NCBI GenBank assembly: GCA_963726295.1 | Contig: CAVSBW010000002.1 | Span: forward strand, 434,001-498,000 | Source: DASSQJ01 sp963726295 | Lineage (GTDB): Bacteria > Actinomycetota > Actinomycetes > Actinomycetales > Dermatophilaceae | Direction of reading: 5' to 3' | Length of the DNA stretch: 64,000 nucleotides | Shown: positions 9,389 through 18,090 of the stretch, one piece after another | Position numbering within the stretch: the stretch's first letter is position 1 | Layout of the letters: every line of letters starts with the position of its first letter | Notes under the pieces: generated by a model | Seen by the model: only the letters and a program-made list of their open reading frames with translations | Told to the model about the DNA's origin: nothing | Databases searched by the model: none | Program-made: the position numbers and the translations under genes

Positions 9389-10139
9389 GCACCCCATTGT
9401 CACCCGCGGGCTCCTCCGGCTCCACGTCGCCCTGACGGATGTGCTCCTCGCGCACCATGCGCCACCACAGCCACAGGGCGAAGGCGGCGAACACCCACCA
9501 CTGCACGGCGTACAGCGCGTTGCGCCACTGGATGCCGGTCGTCCCGACCGGTGTCGGCACCTTGGTGAGCTGCGGGCCGGTCGCGGGGTCCTCGGACTCG
9601 AGGAAGAGGAAGGCGTTGTAGAGGTCCCCGGGCCAGGTGTTGACGAGCACCGAGGTGTCGACCGACCCGATCTGGCCCGGTCCGACCGGGGTGTCGGCGG
9701 GCGACTCCGGCGGCGCAAGTCCCCCCGCGACGGTGAGCCTGCCCTCCGGCGGCGAGCCCGCATCGGCCGGCTCGGTGACGAAGCCCCGTAGGACGGCGAT
9801 GGTGGCCTCGTTCGCGTCGACCACGAACGGGGTGACCACCCACGACCCGTCTCTCCCGTCGAGGCGGCGGCCGGGGACGAGGAGCTGGCCGCCGCGGGCG
9901 TAGTGCCCGATGGCCGTGACCGGCCGGGAGGACAGCGAGCCCGGGAAGTCGGAGTGCGGGGCGAGGACCGTGGTGAGGTCGGCCGGCTGCTGCGCCCGGG
10001 CCTCGGCGACCGCCTCCTGCGCCGCCCTGCCCTGGGCGACGCCGAGCTGCCAGCGCCCGAGCTGGACGAAGACCGCTCCCACGACGAGGACCAGCCCGAG
10101 CAGGGCGAGGAACCTCGGCTGGAGGGCGGTCCGCAGCAC
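9375..10139 (-). CDS. SURF1 family cytochrome oxidase assembly protein
   Basis: A 254-residue member of the SURF1/Shy1 family, which assists heme a insertion into cytochrome c oxidase. It has the family topology: one transmembrane helix near the N-terminus (about residues 10-30, followed by LGRWQLG), a large extracytoplasmic domain, and a second helix near residue 215-232 (QWWVFAAFALWLWWRMV). The start is GTG 10139 with a leaderless-type -10 hexamer. The 3' end overlaps the DUF3817 gene. No other oxidase genes are in the window. Confidence 0.9.
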   Translation of the reverse strand: MLRTALQPRFLALLGLVLVVGAVFVQLGRWQLGVAQGRAAQEAVAEARAQQPADLTTVLAPHSDFPGSLSSRPVTAIGHYARGGQLLVPGRRLDGRDGSWVVTPFVVDANEATIAVLRGFVTEPADAGSPPEGRLTVAGGLAPPESPADTPVGPGQIGSVDTSVLVNTWPGDLYNAFLFLESEDPATGPQLTKVPTPVGTTGIQWRNALYAVQWWVFAAFALWLWWRMVREEHIRQGDVEPEEPAGDNGVREHF

Positions 10140-10145
10140 GGTTCG

Positions 10146-10151
10146 AGGGTA
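10146..10151 (-). promoter_or_regulatory. -10 element (TACCCT) of the SURF1 gene, leaderless start
   Basis: TACCCT on the minus strand ends six bases before GTG 10139; no ribosome binding site is present between them. Confidence 0.5.
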
Positions 10152-10299
10152 CGTGCCGGCGCCTCGACGGCACCGGGCACTCCGGGAGGGACGTGGTCAT
10201 CTCACGCCACCCGGTGCTGGCGCGAATGGGTTTCCCGGCCGATGAGGGGCGCCCGTGCCGTTCCTAGCGTGGAGGGACCACCTACCGAGGAGGACTCCC

Positions 10300-11421
10300 A
10301 TGGACACCGTCACTCACGTCGACACCGTCGTCGTCGGGGCCGGCCAGGCCGGTCTCGTCGTCGCCCGAGAGCTGCACGAGCACGGCCGCGACTGCGTCGT
10401 CCTCGACCGCGCCACCCGGGTCGGGGACGGCTGGCGCCACCACTACGACTCACTGCGCCTGTACAACCCCGGCCGGTACGTGTCGCTGCCGGGGATGCCC
10501 TTCCCGGGCGACCCGGACAACTGCCCGACCAAGGACGAGCTCGCCGACTACCTCTCCGACTACGCGGCGCACTTCCGACTCCCGGTGCGCACCGAGACCA
10601 CGGTCGACCACGTCGGGCGGGCGGCCGACGGCAGCGACGGCTTCGATGTCGTCACGAGCCGCGGTGCCTACCGGTGCCGGAACGTGGTCGTCGCCTCCGG
10701 CGGCCACGGCCGTGCTCCCGCCGTCCCGGACCTCGCCGACGACCTCGATCCGGGCATCCTCCAGCTGCACTCGAGCGAGTACCGACGCCCCGGGCAGCTC
10801 CAGGAGGGGCCGGTGCTCGTCGTGGGCGCGTCGCACTCGGGGTGCGACATCGCGCTCGAGCTCGCCGAGGGTCGGGAGGCCCACCTCGCCGGGCGTGACT
10901 GCGGGCAGCTGCCGCTGCGCTGGAAGGGGTCGTCCGCGCCGCGGGCCTTCCCCGTGGTGCTCTTCGCCTGGAACCACGTCCTGACCCGCCGGACGCCGAT
11001 CGGGCGCCGGGTGATGCGGGAGGTCCGCGGCCACGGCGGTGCGCCGATGCTCCGGGTCAAGCGCGAGCACCTGGCCGAGCGGGGCGTCGTGCGGCACCTG
11101 CAGCGCGTCGAGTCGGTGACGGACGGCCGGCCGACGCTGGCCGACGGCACGGTGCTCGACGTCGCGAACGTGCTCTGGGCCACGGGCTACCGGCAGAGCC
11201 TCGGCTGGCTCGACCTCCCGGTTACCGGTGAGGACGGCTGGCCGCGCGAGTACCGGGGAGTGGCCGCCGACGCGCCGGGGCTCTACTTCTGCGGGCTGGC
11301 CTTCCAGTGGTCCTTCTCCTCGATGGTGCTGCCGGGGGTCGGCCGGGACGCGCGGTTCGTCGTGGACCACCTCGTGCGTCACCGGAGCCTTCTCGAGTCC
11401 GCTGCCCGTCAGGTCGCCTGA
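10300..11421 (+). CDS. flavin-containing monooxygenase (FAD/NAD(P)-binding)
   Basis: A 373-residue single-component flavoprotein monooxygenase of the FMO/YUCCA type. It has the FAD-binding GAGQAG at residues 13-18, a second dinucleotide fold with VVGASHSGCD near 175-184 for NADPH, and an FMO-like LHSSEY motif between them. It probably oxygenates a soft nucleophile (N or S) or carries out a Baeyer-Villiger reaction; the substrate is not evident. ATG 10300 is chosen over the upstream in-frame start because a strong GAGGAGGA ribosome binding site lies at 10287-10294. It is transcribed away from the SURF1 gene and ends at a strong hairpin. Confidence 0.88.
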   Translation: MDTVTHVDTVVVGAGQAGLVVARELHEHGRDCVVLDRATRVGDGWRHHYDSLRLYNPGRYVSLPGMPFPGDPDNCPTKDELADYLSDYAAHFRLPVRTETTVDHVGRAADGSDGFDVVTSRGAYRCRNVVVASGGHGRAPAVPDLADDLDPGILQLHSSEYRRPGQLQEGPVLVVGASHSGCDIALELAEGREAHLAGRDCGQLPLRWKGSSAPRAFPVVLFAWNHVLTRRTPIGRRVMREVRGHGGAPMLRVKREHLAERGVVRHLQRVESVTDGRPTLADGTVLDVANVLWATGYRQSLGWLDLPVTGEDGWPREYRGVAADAPGLYFCGLAFQWSFSSMVLPGVGRDARFVVDHLVRHRSLLESAARQVA

Positions 11422-11427
11422 CCGCCG

Positions 11428-11455
11428 CCCGGGCGCCCGACGCAGGGCGCCCGGG
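11428..11455. terminator. strong hairpin between convergent genes
   Basis: A perfect 11-bp stem (CCCGGGCGCCC with its complement at 11445-11455) closes a six-base loop, seven bases after the monooxygenase stop. There is no following T-run, as usual in GC-rich actinobacteria. It should act as a terminator for the monooxygenase gene; the LuxR-type gene converges on it from the right, about 170 bases away. The rest of the gap to 11626 shows no gene. Confidence 0.65.
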
Positions 11456-11626
11456 GCGATGCGTGAGGCCCGGGCTGCGTGCGCCGTCGTCCACGGAGCC
11501 CGGGCTTCACGGACCGTCCCACGACCAGGGGCCAGCCGGCCCGATCGGGAGGGCAGAGGCGGGGGCAGTCCGAGGCCGGGGCGGCGGGGGCCGGGGCCGG
11601 GAGCAGGCGGGGGCCGGTGGGTGGGA

Positions 11627-13261
11627 TCAGCGCTCGACGAGGTCGTGCTCGAAGGCGAAGGCGGCCGCCGCCGTGCGGCTGCCGACACCGAGCTTGGTGA
11701 AGATGTTGCTCAGGTGCCTGGCCACGGTGCGCTCGCTGAGCACGAGCCGGGCGGCGACCGCGGCGTTCCCCAGGCCGGCCGCGACGAGGCGCAGCACCTC
11801 GACCTCCCGCGCGGTGAGGCCGGCCGGCAGCTCCGCACCGGGCGGAGGCGCGTCGAGCGAGCGCAGGTCGGCGGTGGCCCCGATGGCTTCCAGTGCGTCG
11901 TGCCCGGTGGCGAGCTCGTGCCGGGCTGACTCCTCGTCGCCGGCCTCCCGCAGCGCCAGGCCGGCCGCCACCCCTGCCCGAGCCGCCACGTAGGGCAGGT
12001 CCGCACGCGCAGCGAGGCGGCGGGCCTTGCGCAGGTAGGGCAGGGCCCCGAGGGGGTCGCCCGCGGCGCGGAGGGCCGCGCCCGCGGCGAGGGCGGCCTC
12101 CGCGAGCATTGCATCGCCGCCGAAGCCGGCCGAGAGCACCTCGAGCTCGTCGGCCGCCCGCCGAGCGCCCTCGACGTCGTCGGCCGCGACCAGCACCCGC
12201 ACGGCGCCCGGCAGGATGCGGCTGCGGGCCACGTCACCGACGGTCTCCGCGAGGACGCGACGGACCGCGGACGTGGCCGCCGCGACCTCGCCGCGGTCGA
12301 GCCAGAGCTCGGCCATGGCGGGTTGGGGGTCGAATCCGCGCTCGGCGCAGAGCCGGAAGGACCGGTCCGCGCCGTCGAGGTCGCCACGCAGGCGCAGCAG
12401 CTCGCCGCGCTCGTACGCGGCCTGCCCCACGGCGTCGACGTACCCGGCACGCTCGTACCGCTCGATCGCCGCGTCCAGCTCGCCCAGCGCTTCCGACCAC
12501 GCGCCTCGCGCGCGGAGGATCTGCCCACGGTGCAGCGAACACTGACCCGTGAAGACGACGAGGTCGGGATGGCGCTCGCACCACTCGTGGAGCACGGCGG
12601 TCCACTCCGTCACCCGGCCGATGTCGGAGACCTCCTGACCCCCTTCGATGGCCGTGCAGTAGACGTGGCCGACGGTCACCGGAGCCAGAGCCGGCGTGCT
12701 CGCCTCCACCATCGACTCGTCGAGCAGCGAGAGGCCGGCGCGTACCCGCCCGCCGTAGATCGAGAGCCGCCCCTGCGCACCCAGGCCCATCGCGAGCAGG
12801 CCGCGATCCGCATGCGCCCGCCCGCACTCGGTGGCCTCGAGCGCACACGCCGCCGCCTCCTCGAACCGGCCCGTGCGCAGGTGGCCGAACATGCGCGCGA
12901 AGGCGACGTACCCCACCGCGAGCGACCCCTGCGGCAGGGCTGGCACCAGCCGCTCGGCGCGGCTCACCCAGCCGGCCGCGGCCGACAGGTCACCCGTGGT
13001 GCCGGCGATCATCGACAGGTGGAAGGCGCACCGCACGGCTCCCTCGACGTCGCCGGCGGCCAGGAGCCGCTCGTGGGCGCGGCGGTACAGGTCGACGCTC
13101 TCCCTCATCCGGCCGAGCAGGTTCGCGGCCTCGGCCGCCGACGTCAGGTCGTCCCCGCGCAGGCTCTCGGGGTCGACGCCGCGCCAGCGGTCGAGCGCGC
13201 TGGCCCACTCGCCACGCTCGAACTCCGCACGCGCCCTCATGAGCTCGTCGACACCGGCCAT
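11627..13261 (-). CDS. LuxR-family transcriptional regulator with TPR-like repeats
   Basis: A 544-residue regulator. Residues about 1-450 consist of alanine-rich helical pairs that look like tetratricopeptide repeats, and the C-terminal 65 residues are a LuxR/NarL helix-turn-helix (LTAREVEVLRLVAAGLGNAAVAA, written here in two parts: LTAREVEVLRLVAAG then LGNAAVAA) with SERTVARHLSNIFTKLGV as recognition region. It lacks the STAND/AAA ATPase core of MalT-type LAL regulators, so it resembles only their sensor-plus-DNA-binding ends. ATG 13261 has a GAGGAGGA ribosome binding site. Divergent from the MOSC gene across 83 bases, which it may control (inference). Confidence 0.85.
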   Translation of the reverse strand: MAGVDELMRARAEFERGEWASALDRWRGVDPESLRGDDLTSAAEAANLLGRMRESVDLYRRAHERLLAAGDVEGAVRCAFHLSMIAGTTGDLSAAAGWVSRAERLVPALPQGSLAVGYVAFARMFGHLRTGRFEEAAACALEATECGRAHADRGLLAMGLGAQGRLSIYGGRVRAGLSLLDESMVEASTPALAPVTVGHVYCTAIEGGQEVSDIGRVTEWTAVLHEWCERHPDLVVFTGQCSLHRGQILRARGAWSEALGELDAAIERYERAGYVDAVGQAAYERGELLRLRGDLDGADRSFRLCAERGFDPQPAMAELWLDRGEVAAATSAVRRVLAETVGDVARSRILPGAVRVLVAADDVEGARRAADELEVLSAGFGGDAMLAEAALAAGAALRAAGDPLGALPYLRKARRLAARADLPYVAARAGVAAGLALREAGDEESARHELATGHDALEAIGATADLRSLDAPPPGAELPAGLTAREVEVLRLVAAGLGNAAVAARLVLSERTVARHLSNIFTKLGVGSRTAAAAFAFEHDLVER

Positions 13262-13344
13262 CGGTCCTCCTCAGGCCGAGGGTACGCGCGGGCGGGCTCC
13301 CACCCGGCGCGCCGACGGCATCCGCCGCACGCGACCATGGGCAC

Positions 13345-13863
13345 GTGCACACCGAACCGGAGCCGTACCAGGTCGTGGCGCTGCACGTCGCCAAGGGCAG
13401 GCGCCTGCCGATGCGGGAGGTGGCGCGGGTCGAGGCGGAGGCCGGCGCCGGGCTCGTCGGCGACCGCTACCACGGCAGCCGACACCGCCACGTCACCGTG
13501 CAGGCCGCTGACGAGCTGGCCGGGGCCGCCGAGCGGCTGGGGGCGCCGGTACCCCACGACGGCACGCGGCGGAACGTCACCGTCAGCCGAGGCCCCCTCC
13601 CCCGGCGTCCGGGAGAGCGCATGAGGGTCGGCGCGGTTCTCCTCGAGGTGGTCCGCCCCGCCGCACCCTGCCGCGTCCTGGATGACGAGATCGGCCCCGG
13701 AGCGGCCCGGGCGCTGCACGAACGCTGCGGCACGGTCTTCCGCGTCCTCACCTCCGGCACGATCAACGTGTGGGACCCCTGTCGCCCCGGGCCCTCACCG
13801 CCTCGCGACGACGGGCTCCACCCACCCGAAATCCGTTCGCCGCGTGGGCCCGTGGACGCCTAG
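13345..13863 (+). CDS. MOSC domain-containing protein
   Basis: A 172-residue protein almost entirely made of a MOSC domain, the sulfur-carrier fold of molybdenum cofactor sulfurases. The family cysteine is present in the APCRVLDDE segment at about residue 110, along with the GLVGDRYHG and TRRNV signatures. Small stand-alone MOSC proteins can bind activated sulfur or serve as components of N-hydroxylated-compound reductases; the partner is not in the window. The C-terminal 30 residues after NVWDPC are proline-rich and look dispensable. GTG 13345 is the natural start; only a weak NANNNT hexamer lies six bases upstream. Confidence 0.85.
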   Translation: MHTEPEPYQVVALHVAKGRRLPMREVARVEAEAGAGLVGDRYHGSRHRHVTVQAADELAGAAERLGAPVPHDGTRRNVTVSRGPLPRRPGERMRVGAVLLEVVRPAAPCRVLDDEIGPGAARALHERCGTVFRVLTSGTINVWDPCRPGPSPPRDDGLHPPEIRSPRGPVDA

Positions 13864-13866
13864 CGT
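13861..13866 (+). promoter_or_regulatory. possible -10 element (TAGCGT) of the ABC exporter genes
   Basis: TAGCGT overlaps the MOSC stop codon (TAG) and ends nine bases before ATG 13876. The transcript would have a two- or three-base leader. A partial GAGGGG sits between, so a longer mRNA reading through from the MOSC gene is equally possible. Confidence 0.3.
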
Positions 13867-13875
13867 TGAGGGGTC

Positions 13876-15600
13876 ATGCCGACGAGACCACCGTGGCCGT
13901 ACGGCGTGCGACCCCACGACGAACCGCCGGCGGACGCGGACCGCCTGCTCGTGTGGCTCGCGCGCCGTCAGTGGCGCACCCTCGTGGCGGGGGCGAGCTT
14001 CGGGATCCCGTGGATGCTCTCGGTCGCGCTCGTGCCCGCAGCGGTCGGGCAGGCGGTCGACGCGGGCATCGTCGAGCACGACGCCCGCGCTCTCGTCCTG
14101 TGGTCGCTGGCGGTCATGGGCCTCGGCCTCGTCTCGGCCGCCGTGGGCAACGGGCGGCACTGGTTCGCCGTCAAGAACTGGCTGGTCGCGGCATTCCGTG
14201 CCGGGGCCGTCGCCGACCGGGCCGTCCGTCGCACCGGGCCGGCCCTGACCCGCACGATGCCGGCCGGGGAGGTCCTCGCCAGCTTCACCAGCGACTTCGG
14301 CCGGATGGGGCACTCCTTCGACGTCTTCGCCCGGTTCATGGGTGCCGTCGTCTCGTTCGTGGTCGTCGCGTTCATCCTGCTGCGCGGCTCGCTGCTCCTC
14401 GGACTCATCATGCTCGTCGGCGGGCCCCTGCTCGTCGCGTCGCTCGCCTTCGTCATGAAGCCGCTCCAGCGCCGCCAGAGCGTCCAGCGCGAGGAGGCGG
14501 GACGCCTCACCGCGCTCGGCGCCGACACCGTCGCCGGCCTGCGGGTGCTGCGCGGCATCGGTGGTGAGGACTCGTTCCTCACCCGCTACCGGGCCCAGTC
14601 GCAGACGGTCAAGCTCGCCGGATGGCGCGTCGCCGGGAGCCAGGCGACCCTCGACTCCGCGCAGGTCCTCCTGCCCGGCATCTTCGTCCTCGTCGTCACC
14701 GGGGTCGGCGCCCACCTCGCGGTGGCCGGTGAGATCAGTCCCGGTCAGCTCGTGGCGTACTACGGGTACACGGCGTTCCTCACCATCCCGCTGCAGACCG
14801 CCGTCGAGATGGCGGACAAGCTCATCACCACGCGGGTCGCGTCACGGCGGATCGCCCGCATCCTCGCCACCGAGCCCGACCACCCCGGCGGCCGCCACGA
14901 GGCGGACCGACCGGCGGCCACCGCTCCCACCGGGAGACTGCTCGACCCGCCGTCCGGCGTCGTGGTCGAGCCCGGCCTGCTCACGGCGCTGGTCAGCGTC
15001 CGGCCCGAGGAGACGGCAGCCGTGGCGGCCCGGCTCGGGCGCACGCTGCCCGGGCGCCACGGAGTCACGTGGGGCGACGTCGTCCTCGACGACCTGCCGG
15101 TCACCACCGTTCGCGAGCGCGTGCTCGTCTCCCCGGCCGACCCGCGCCTGTTCAGCGGCCCGGTCCGGCGCGAGCTGGGCGGTACGGACGACGGGGCACG
15201 CACGGCGGCCCTGGCCGTGGCCGACGCCGCCGATGCGGTCTCGGCAGTGGACGGCGGGCTCGACGGCGAGCTCGAGGAGCGCGGCCGGTCGCTCTCGGGC
15301 GGCCAGCGGCAGCGCCTGGCCCTCGCCAGGTCGCTCCTGCGCGACCCCGAGGTCCTCGTCCTCGTCGAGCCCACGAGCGCCGTCGACGCCCACACGGAGG
15401 CCCGCATCGCCGAGCGCCTCGCCGCGCACCGGCGCGGGCGGACCACCGTCGTCGTCACGGTGAGCCCGCTGCTGCTCGACCACGCCGACGTCGTCCACCT
15501 CGTCGAGGACGGCCGCGTCGTCGCCACCGGAACCCACCGTGAGCTCTCGCGGTCCCACCCCACCTACCGCTGGGTCGTCGTCCGAGGGGAGGAGGAGTAG
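13876..15600 (+). CDS. ABC exporter half-transporter with degenerate ATP site (subunit 1)
   Basis: A 574-residue type IV (exporter) ABC half-transporter: six transmembrane helices in residues about 35-310, then a nucleotide-binding domain. The Walker A loop is lost: where GxxGxGKST is expected (about 373-380) the sequence reads VSVRPEET. The Walker B aspartate is replaced (VLVLVEPTS, V497 before the retained E498) and the H-loop histidine is replaced (TVSPLL, 528-533). In contrast the signature LSGGQ at 473-477 is perfect. It therefore cannot form its own ATP site but can complete the partner's. It abuts the next gene with no gap (TAG then ATG), so the two form a heterodimer. The exported substrate is unknown. 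Confidence 0.9.
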   Translation: MPTRPPWPYGVRPHDEPPADADRLLVWLARRQWRTLVAGASFGIPWMLSVALVPAAVGQAVDAGIVEHDARALVLWSLAVMGLGLVSAAVGNGRHWFAVKNWLVAAFRAGAVADRAVRRTGPALTRTMPAGEVLASFTSDFGRMGHSFDVFARFMGAVVSFVVVAFILLRGSLLLGLIMLVGGPLLVASLAFVMKPLQRRQSVQREEAGRLTALGADTVAGLRVLRGIGGEDSFLTRYRAQSQTVKLAGWRVAGSQATLDSAQVLLPGIFVLVVTGVGAHLAVAGEISPGQLVAYYGYTAFLTIPLQTAVEMADKLITTRVASRRIARILATEPDHPGGRHEADRPAATAPTGRLLDPPSGVVVEPGLLTALVSVRPEETAAVAARLGRTLPGRHGVTWGDVVLDDLPVTTVRERVLVSPADPRLFSGPVRRELGGTDDGARTAALAVADAADAVSAVDGGLDGELEERGRSLSGGQRQRLALARSLLRDPEVLVLVEPTSAVDAHTEARIAERLAAHRRGRTTVVVTVSPLLLDHADVVHLVEDGRVVATGTHRELSRSHPTYRWVVVRGEEE

Positions 15601-17376
15601 ATGTCCCCGTTCACCGAGCGCCTCGACCACGCCCGACGCACCCTTCCGATCGCGCCGGGCAGGGTCGTCCGCGCGCACGTCGGCGTGCTGCTGCGCGAGC
15701 ACCGGCGGGCCCTGGCGTGGGTCCTCCTCTGGCACCTCCTCGCGGCGGTCGTCGGGCTGGCCGGGCCGTGGGTCATCGGCCAGGTGGTCGGCACCGTCAC
15801 GACCGGCACGGCCGTCATCTCCGACATCGACGTCCTCGTGGGGCTGCTCGCCGCCGCCCTGGTGGCCGAGACGGTGACCACCTGGGTCGCGCGACGCGGC
15901 TCGTTCATCCTCTCCGAGCAGGTCTTCGCGCGGCTTCGCGAGGACTTCGTCGCGTCCGCGGTGCGCCTTCCGCTCCCCACGGTCGAGCGGGCCGGCACCG
16001 GCGACCTCCTCGCCCGGACCACCAACGACATCGACGCCATCAGCTACGTCATCCGCTTCGGCATCCCCACGGTCGTCGTCTCGTGCACCACCGTGCTCGT
16101 CACCGGTGTCGCCACCGTGCTCGCGTCGCCGCTGGCCGCGCTGCCGCTGCTGCTCACCCCGCTCATCTGGTTCCTCCCGACCCGGCGGTACCTGCGCAAG
16201 GCCGGGCCCGGCTACCTCTGGGAGCACGCGACCTACGCGCGCCTCAACGGAGTCGCGGCCGAGACGGTCGAGGGTGCCTCGACCGTCGACGCGCTGGGCC
16301 TGCAGGGAGAGCGGGGCGACCGGTTCGCGGAGGCACTGCGCGAGAGCCACGACGCCGAGCGCTACACCGTGGGCCTGCGGCTGCGCTGGTTCCCCTGGCT
16401 CGAGGTGGGCTTCTTCGCACCCATCGCGGGCGCCCTGGTCTGGGGCGGCTGGCTGGCCTGGCAGGGCGTCCTCACCGTCGCGACCGCCACCGCCGTGGTG
16501 CTCTACGTGCAGCGGCTGCTCGACCCGCTCGGCGAGCTGGTCGGGATGCTCGACGAGATCCAGTTCGCGGCGACGTCGATGTCGCGCATCCTCGGGGTCG
16601 GCGAGGTGCCCCCCGACCGCGTCGCCACCGCCGCCGAGCCCGACGACGACCGGATCAGCGTGGAGGGAGTGCGCTACGCCTACCGTGCCGGGCAGGACGT
16701 CCTCCACGGCGTCTCGCTCGACCTCGAACCCGGCGAGCGGCTGGCCGTCGTCGGGCCGTCCGGAGCCGGGAAGTCGACCCTCGGGCGGCTGATGGCCGGG
16801 GTCGACGGGCCGCGCACCGGACGGATCACGGTCGGCGGCGTACCCCTGGTCGACCTCGAGCTCGACGAGCTCCGCGGTCAGGTGGCCCTCGTGACCCAGG
16901 AGCACCATGTGTTCGTCGGGACGCTCGCCGACAACCTCCGGCTCCCCCGACCGGATGCCGGTGACGACGCGCTGCGCGACGCCCTGAAGGCCGTCGACGC
17001 CCTCGACTGGGCGGAGCGGCTGCCGCAGGGGCTCGAGACCGCCGTCGGGTCGGGTGGGCACCCGCTCACCGAAGCCCAGGCGCAGCAGGTGGCGCTGGCC
17101 CGGCTCGTGCTGGCCGACCCGCACACGCTCGTCCTCGACGAGGCCACGTCGCTGCTCGACCCGAGGGCGGCCCGGCACCTCGAGCGCTCCCTCGGCGCGG
17201 TGCTGACCGGTCGGACGGTCGTGGCCATCGCGCACCGGCTGCACACGGCCCACGACGCGGACCGCGTGGCGGTGGTGGAGGACGGCCGCGTCCGCGAGCT
17301 CGGACCGCACGACGACCTGATCGCGGCCGACGGCTCCTACGCGGCGCTCTGGCGCTCGTGGCGCGACGAGGGATGA
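15601..17376 (+). CDS. ABC exporter half-transporter, catalytic partner (subunit 2)
   Basis: A 591-residue ABC half-transporter with six helices (about 35-310) and a C-terminal nucleotide-binding domain. Walker A is canonical (VGPSGAGKST, K391), Walker B is canonical (VLDEATS, D513-E514) and the H-loop histidine is present (IAHRLHT). The signature motif is the degenerate part: LTEAQAQQ at 489-496 instead of LSGGQ. It thus supplies the only intact Walker site, which pairs with the intact signature of subunit 1. ATG 15601 follows the upstream TAG directly, with a GGGGAGGAGGAG ribosome binding site inside the upstream gene end. Confidence 0.92.
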   Translation: MSPFTERLDHARRTLPIAPGRVVRAHVGVLLREHRRALAWVLLWHLLAAVVGLAGPWVIGQVVGTVTTGTAVISDIDVLVGLLAAALVAETVTTWVARRGSFILSEQVFARLREDFVASAVRLPLPTVERAGTGDLLARTTNDIDAISYVIRFGIPTVVVSCTTVLVTGVATVLASPLAALPLLLTPLIWFLPTRRYLRKAGPGYLWEHATYARLNGVAAETVEGASTVDALGLQGERGDRFAEALRESHDAERYTVGLRLRWFPWLEVGFFAPIAGALVWGGWLAWQGVLTVATATAVVLYVQRLLDPLGELVGMLDEIQFAATSMSRILGVGEVPPDRVATAAEPDDDRISVEGVRYAYRAGQDVLHGVSLDLEPGERLAVVGPSGAGKSTLGRLMAGVDGPRTGRITVGGVPLVDLELDELRGQVALVTQEHHVFVGTLADNLRLPRPDAGDDALRDALKAVDALDWAERLPQGLETAVGSGGHPLTEAQAQQVALARLVLADPHTLVLDEATSLLDPRAARHLERSLGAVLTGRTVVAIAHRLHTAHDADRVAVVEDGRVRELGPHDDLIAADGSYAALWRSWRDEG

Positions 17377-17386
17377 CGCGGGCGAC

Positions 17387-17572
17387 TCACCGGCCGGCGA
17401 GGCGGAGGGCGACGCCCGTGGCGTCACCGACCTCGGCGTCGACCTCGTCGCTGACGTCCTGCGGCACCGTGACGAAGTGCCACGCAGCCCCGTCCTTCCA
17501 GCGCCACGGGGTCGCCGAGAACTCCCAGCGGTGGTCGGGCGCGGTCCCTCGTCCATCCCGGCATGGTCCCAC
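17387..17572 (-). pseudogene. DUF1905 remnant with internal deletion
   Basis: About 61 codons on the minus strand. The first half (WEFSATPWRW, then GAAWHFVTVPQDVSDEV) is a clear match to the N-terminus of DUF1905, a small family usually 90 or more residues long. After that, the expected central part with the conserved arginine and the LP-x-K block is missing, and the reading frame jumps to a GDATGVALRLAGR end that looks like the family C-terminus. An in-frame internal deletion of roughly 40 residues would explain it. The start is uncertain (GTG 17572 is the only in-frame candidate close by). It lies between two plus-strand genes. Confidence 0.5.
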
Positions 17573-17635
17573 CGCCCACCCACGGCGGCGGGGCTGGCCG
17601 TAGCCTCGGGTGGACGCACAGGAAAGGTGAGGACC

Positions 17636-18064
17636 GTGGAGCGACGGATGTGGCTGGTCATCGGCGTCCTCGCCGTGGTGCTGGCCGGGTGGGAGGCCGC
17701 CCGGGGCCACGGGCCGACCGCAGCCGTCACCCTGCTGGCCCTCGGCGTCCTGGCCTGGTGGATGTCGCCGTGGCGGGCCCCGGGTGGCGCCAGCCAACGC
17801 GAGGTCGACGGCCGTCCTGCGGACGAGCGGGGGGTCGTCGTCTACTGGCGGCCCGGGTGTCCGTGGTGCGAGCGCCTCCGCCACGGGCTCGGGCCGGACG
17901 GGCGCGACCTGGTCACGTGGGTCGACATCTGGAGAGACCCGGAGGCTGCCGCCTACGTCCGAAGCGTCAACGACGGCGACGAGACCGTGCCGACGGTGCT
18001 CGCGGGGGGCGTGGCCCACACGAACCCCGCCGTCTCCGACGTCGTCGAGATGCTGCGCCGCTGA
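17636..18064 (+). CDS. membrane-anchored glutaredoxin-like protein
   Basis: A 142-residue protein: two hydrophobic segments (about 6-22 and 29-44) followed by a glutaredoxin/thioredoxin-fold domain with the redox motif CPWC at 75-78 and the TVPTV cis-proline signature near residue 118. The domain resembles mycoredoxin-type glutaredoxins but the membrane anchor is unusual for mycoredoxin-1. It probably reduces mixed disulfides (mycothiol or protein) at the membrane. GTG 17636 is selected over the upstream in-frame start because of a good AGGTGAGGA ribosome binding site at 17625-17633; a possible -10 (TAGCCT) lies at 17601-17606. Confidence 0.82.
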   Translation: MERRMWLVIGVLAVVLAGWEAARGHGPTAAVTLLALGVLAWWMSPWRAPGGASQREVDGRPADERGVVVYWRPGCPWCERLRHGLGPDGRDLVTWVDIWRDPEAAAYVRSVNDGDETVPTVLAGGVAHTNPAVSDVVEMLRR

Positions 18065-18090
18065 GCGAGGCGCCGGGGCTGCCGCCTCGC

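Noticed and set aside
14842..17730. 962-codon minus-strand open frame opposite the ABC exporter genes
   Set aside because: The plus strand carries two clear ABC transporter genes with family motifs; the minus frame is His/Asp/Arg-rich low-complexity shadow sequence. Only its neighbour frame at 17387-17572 has a real domain match.
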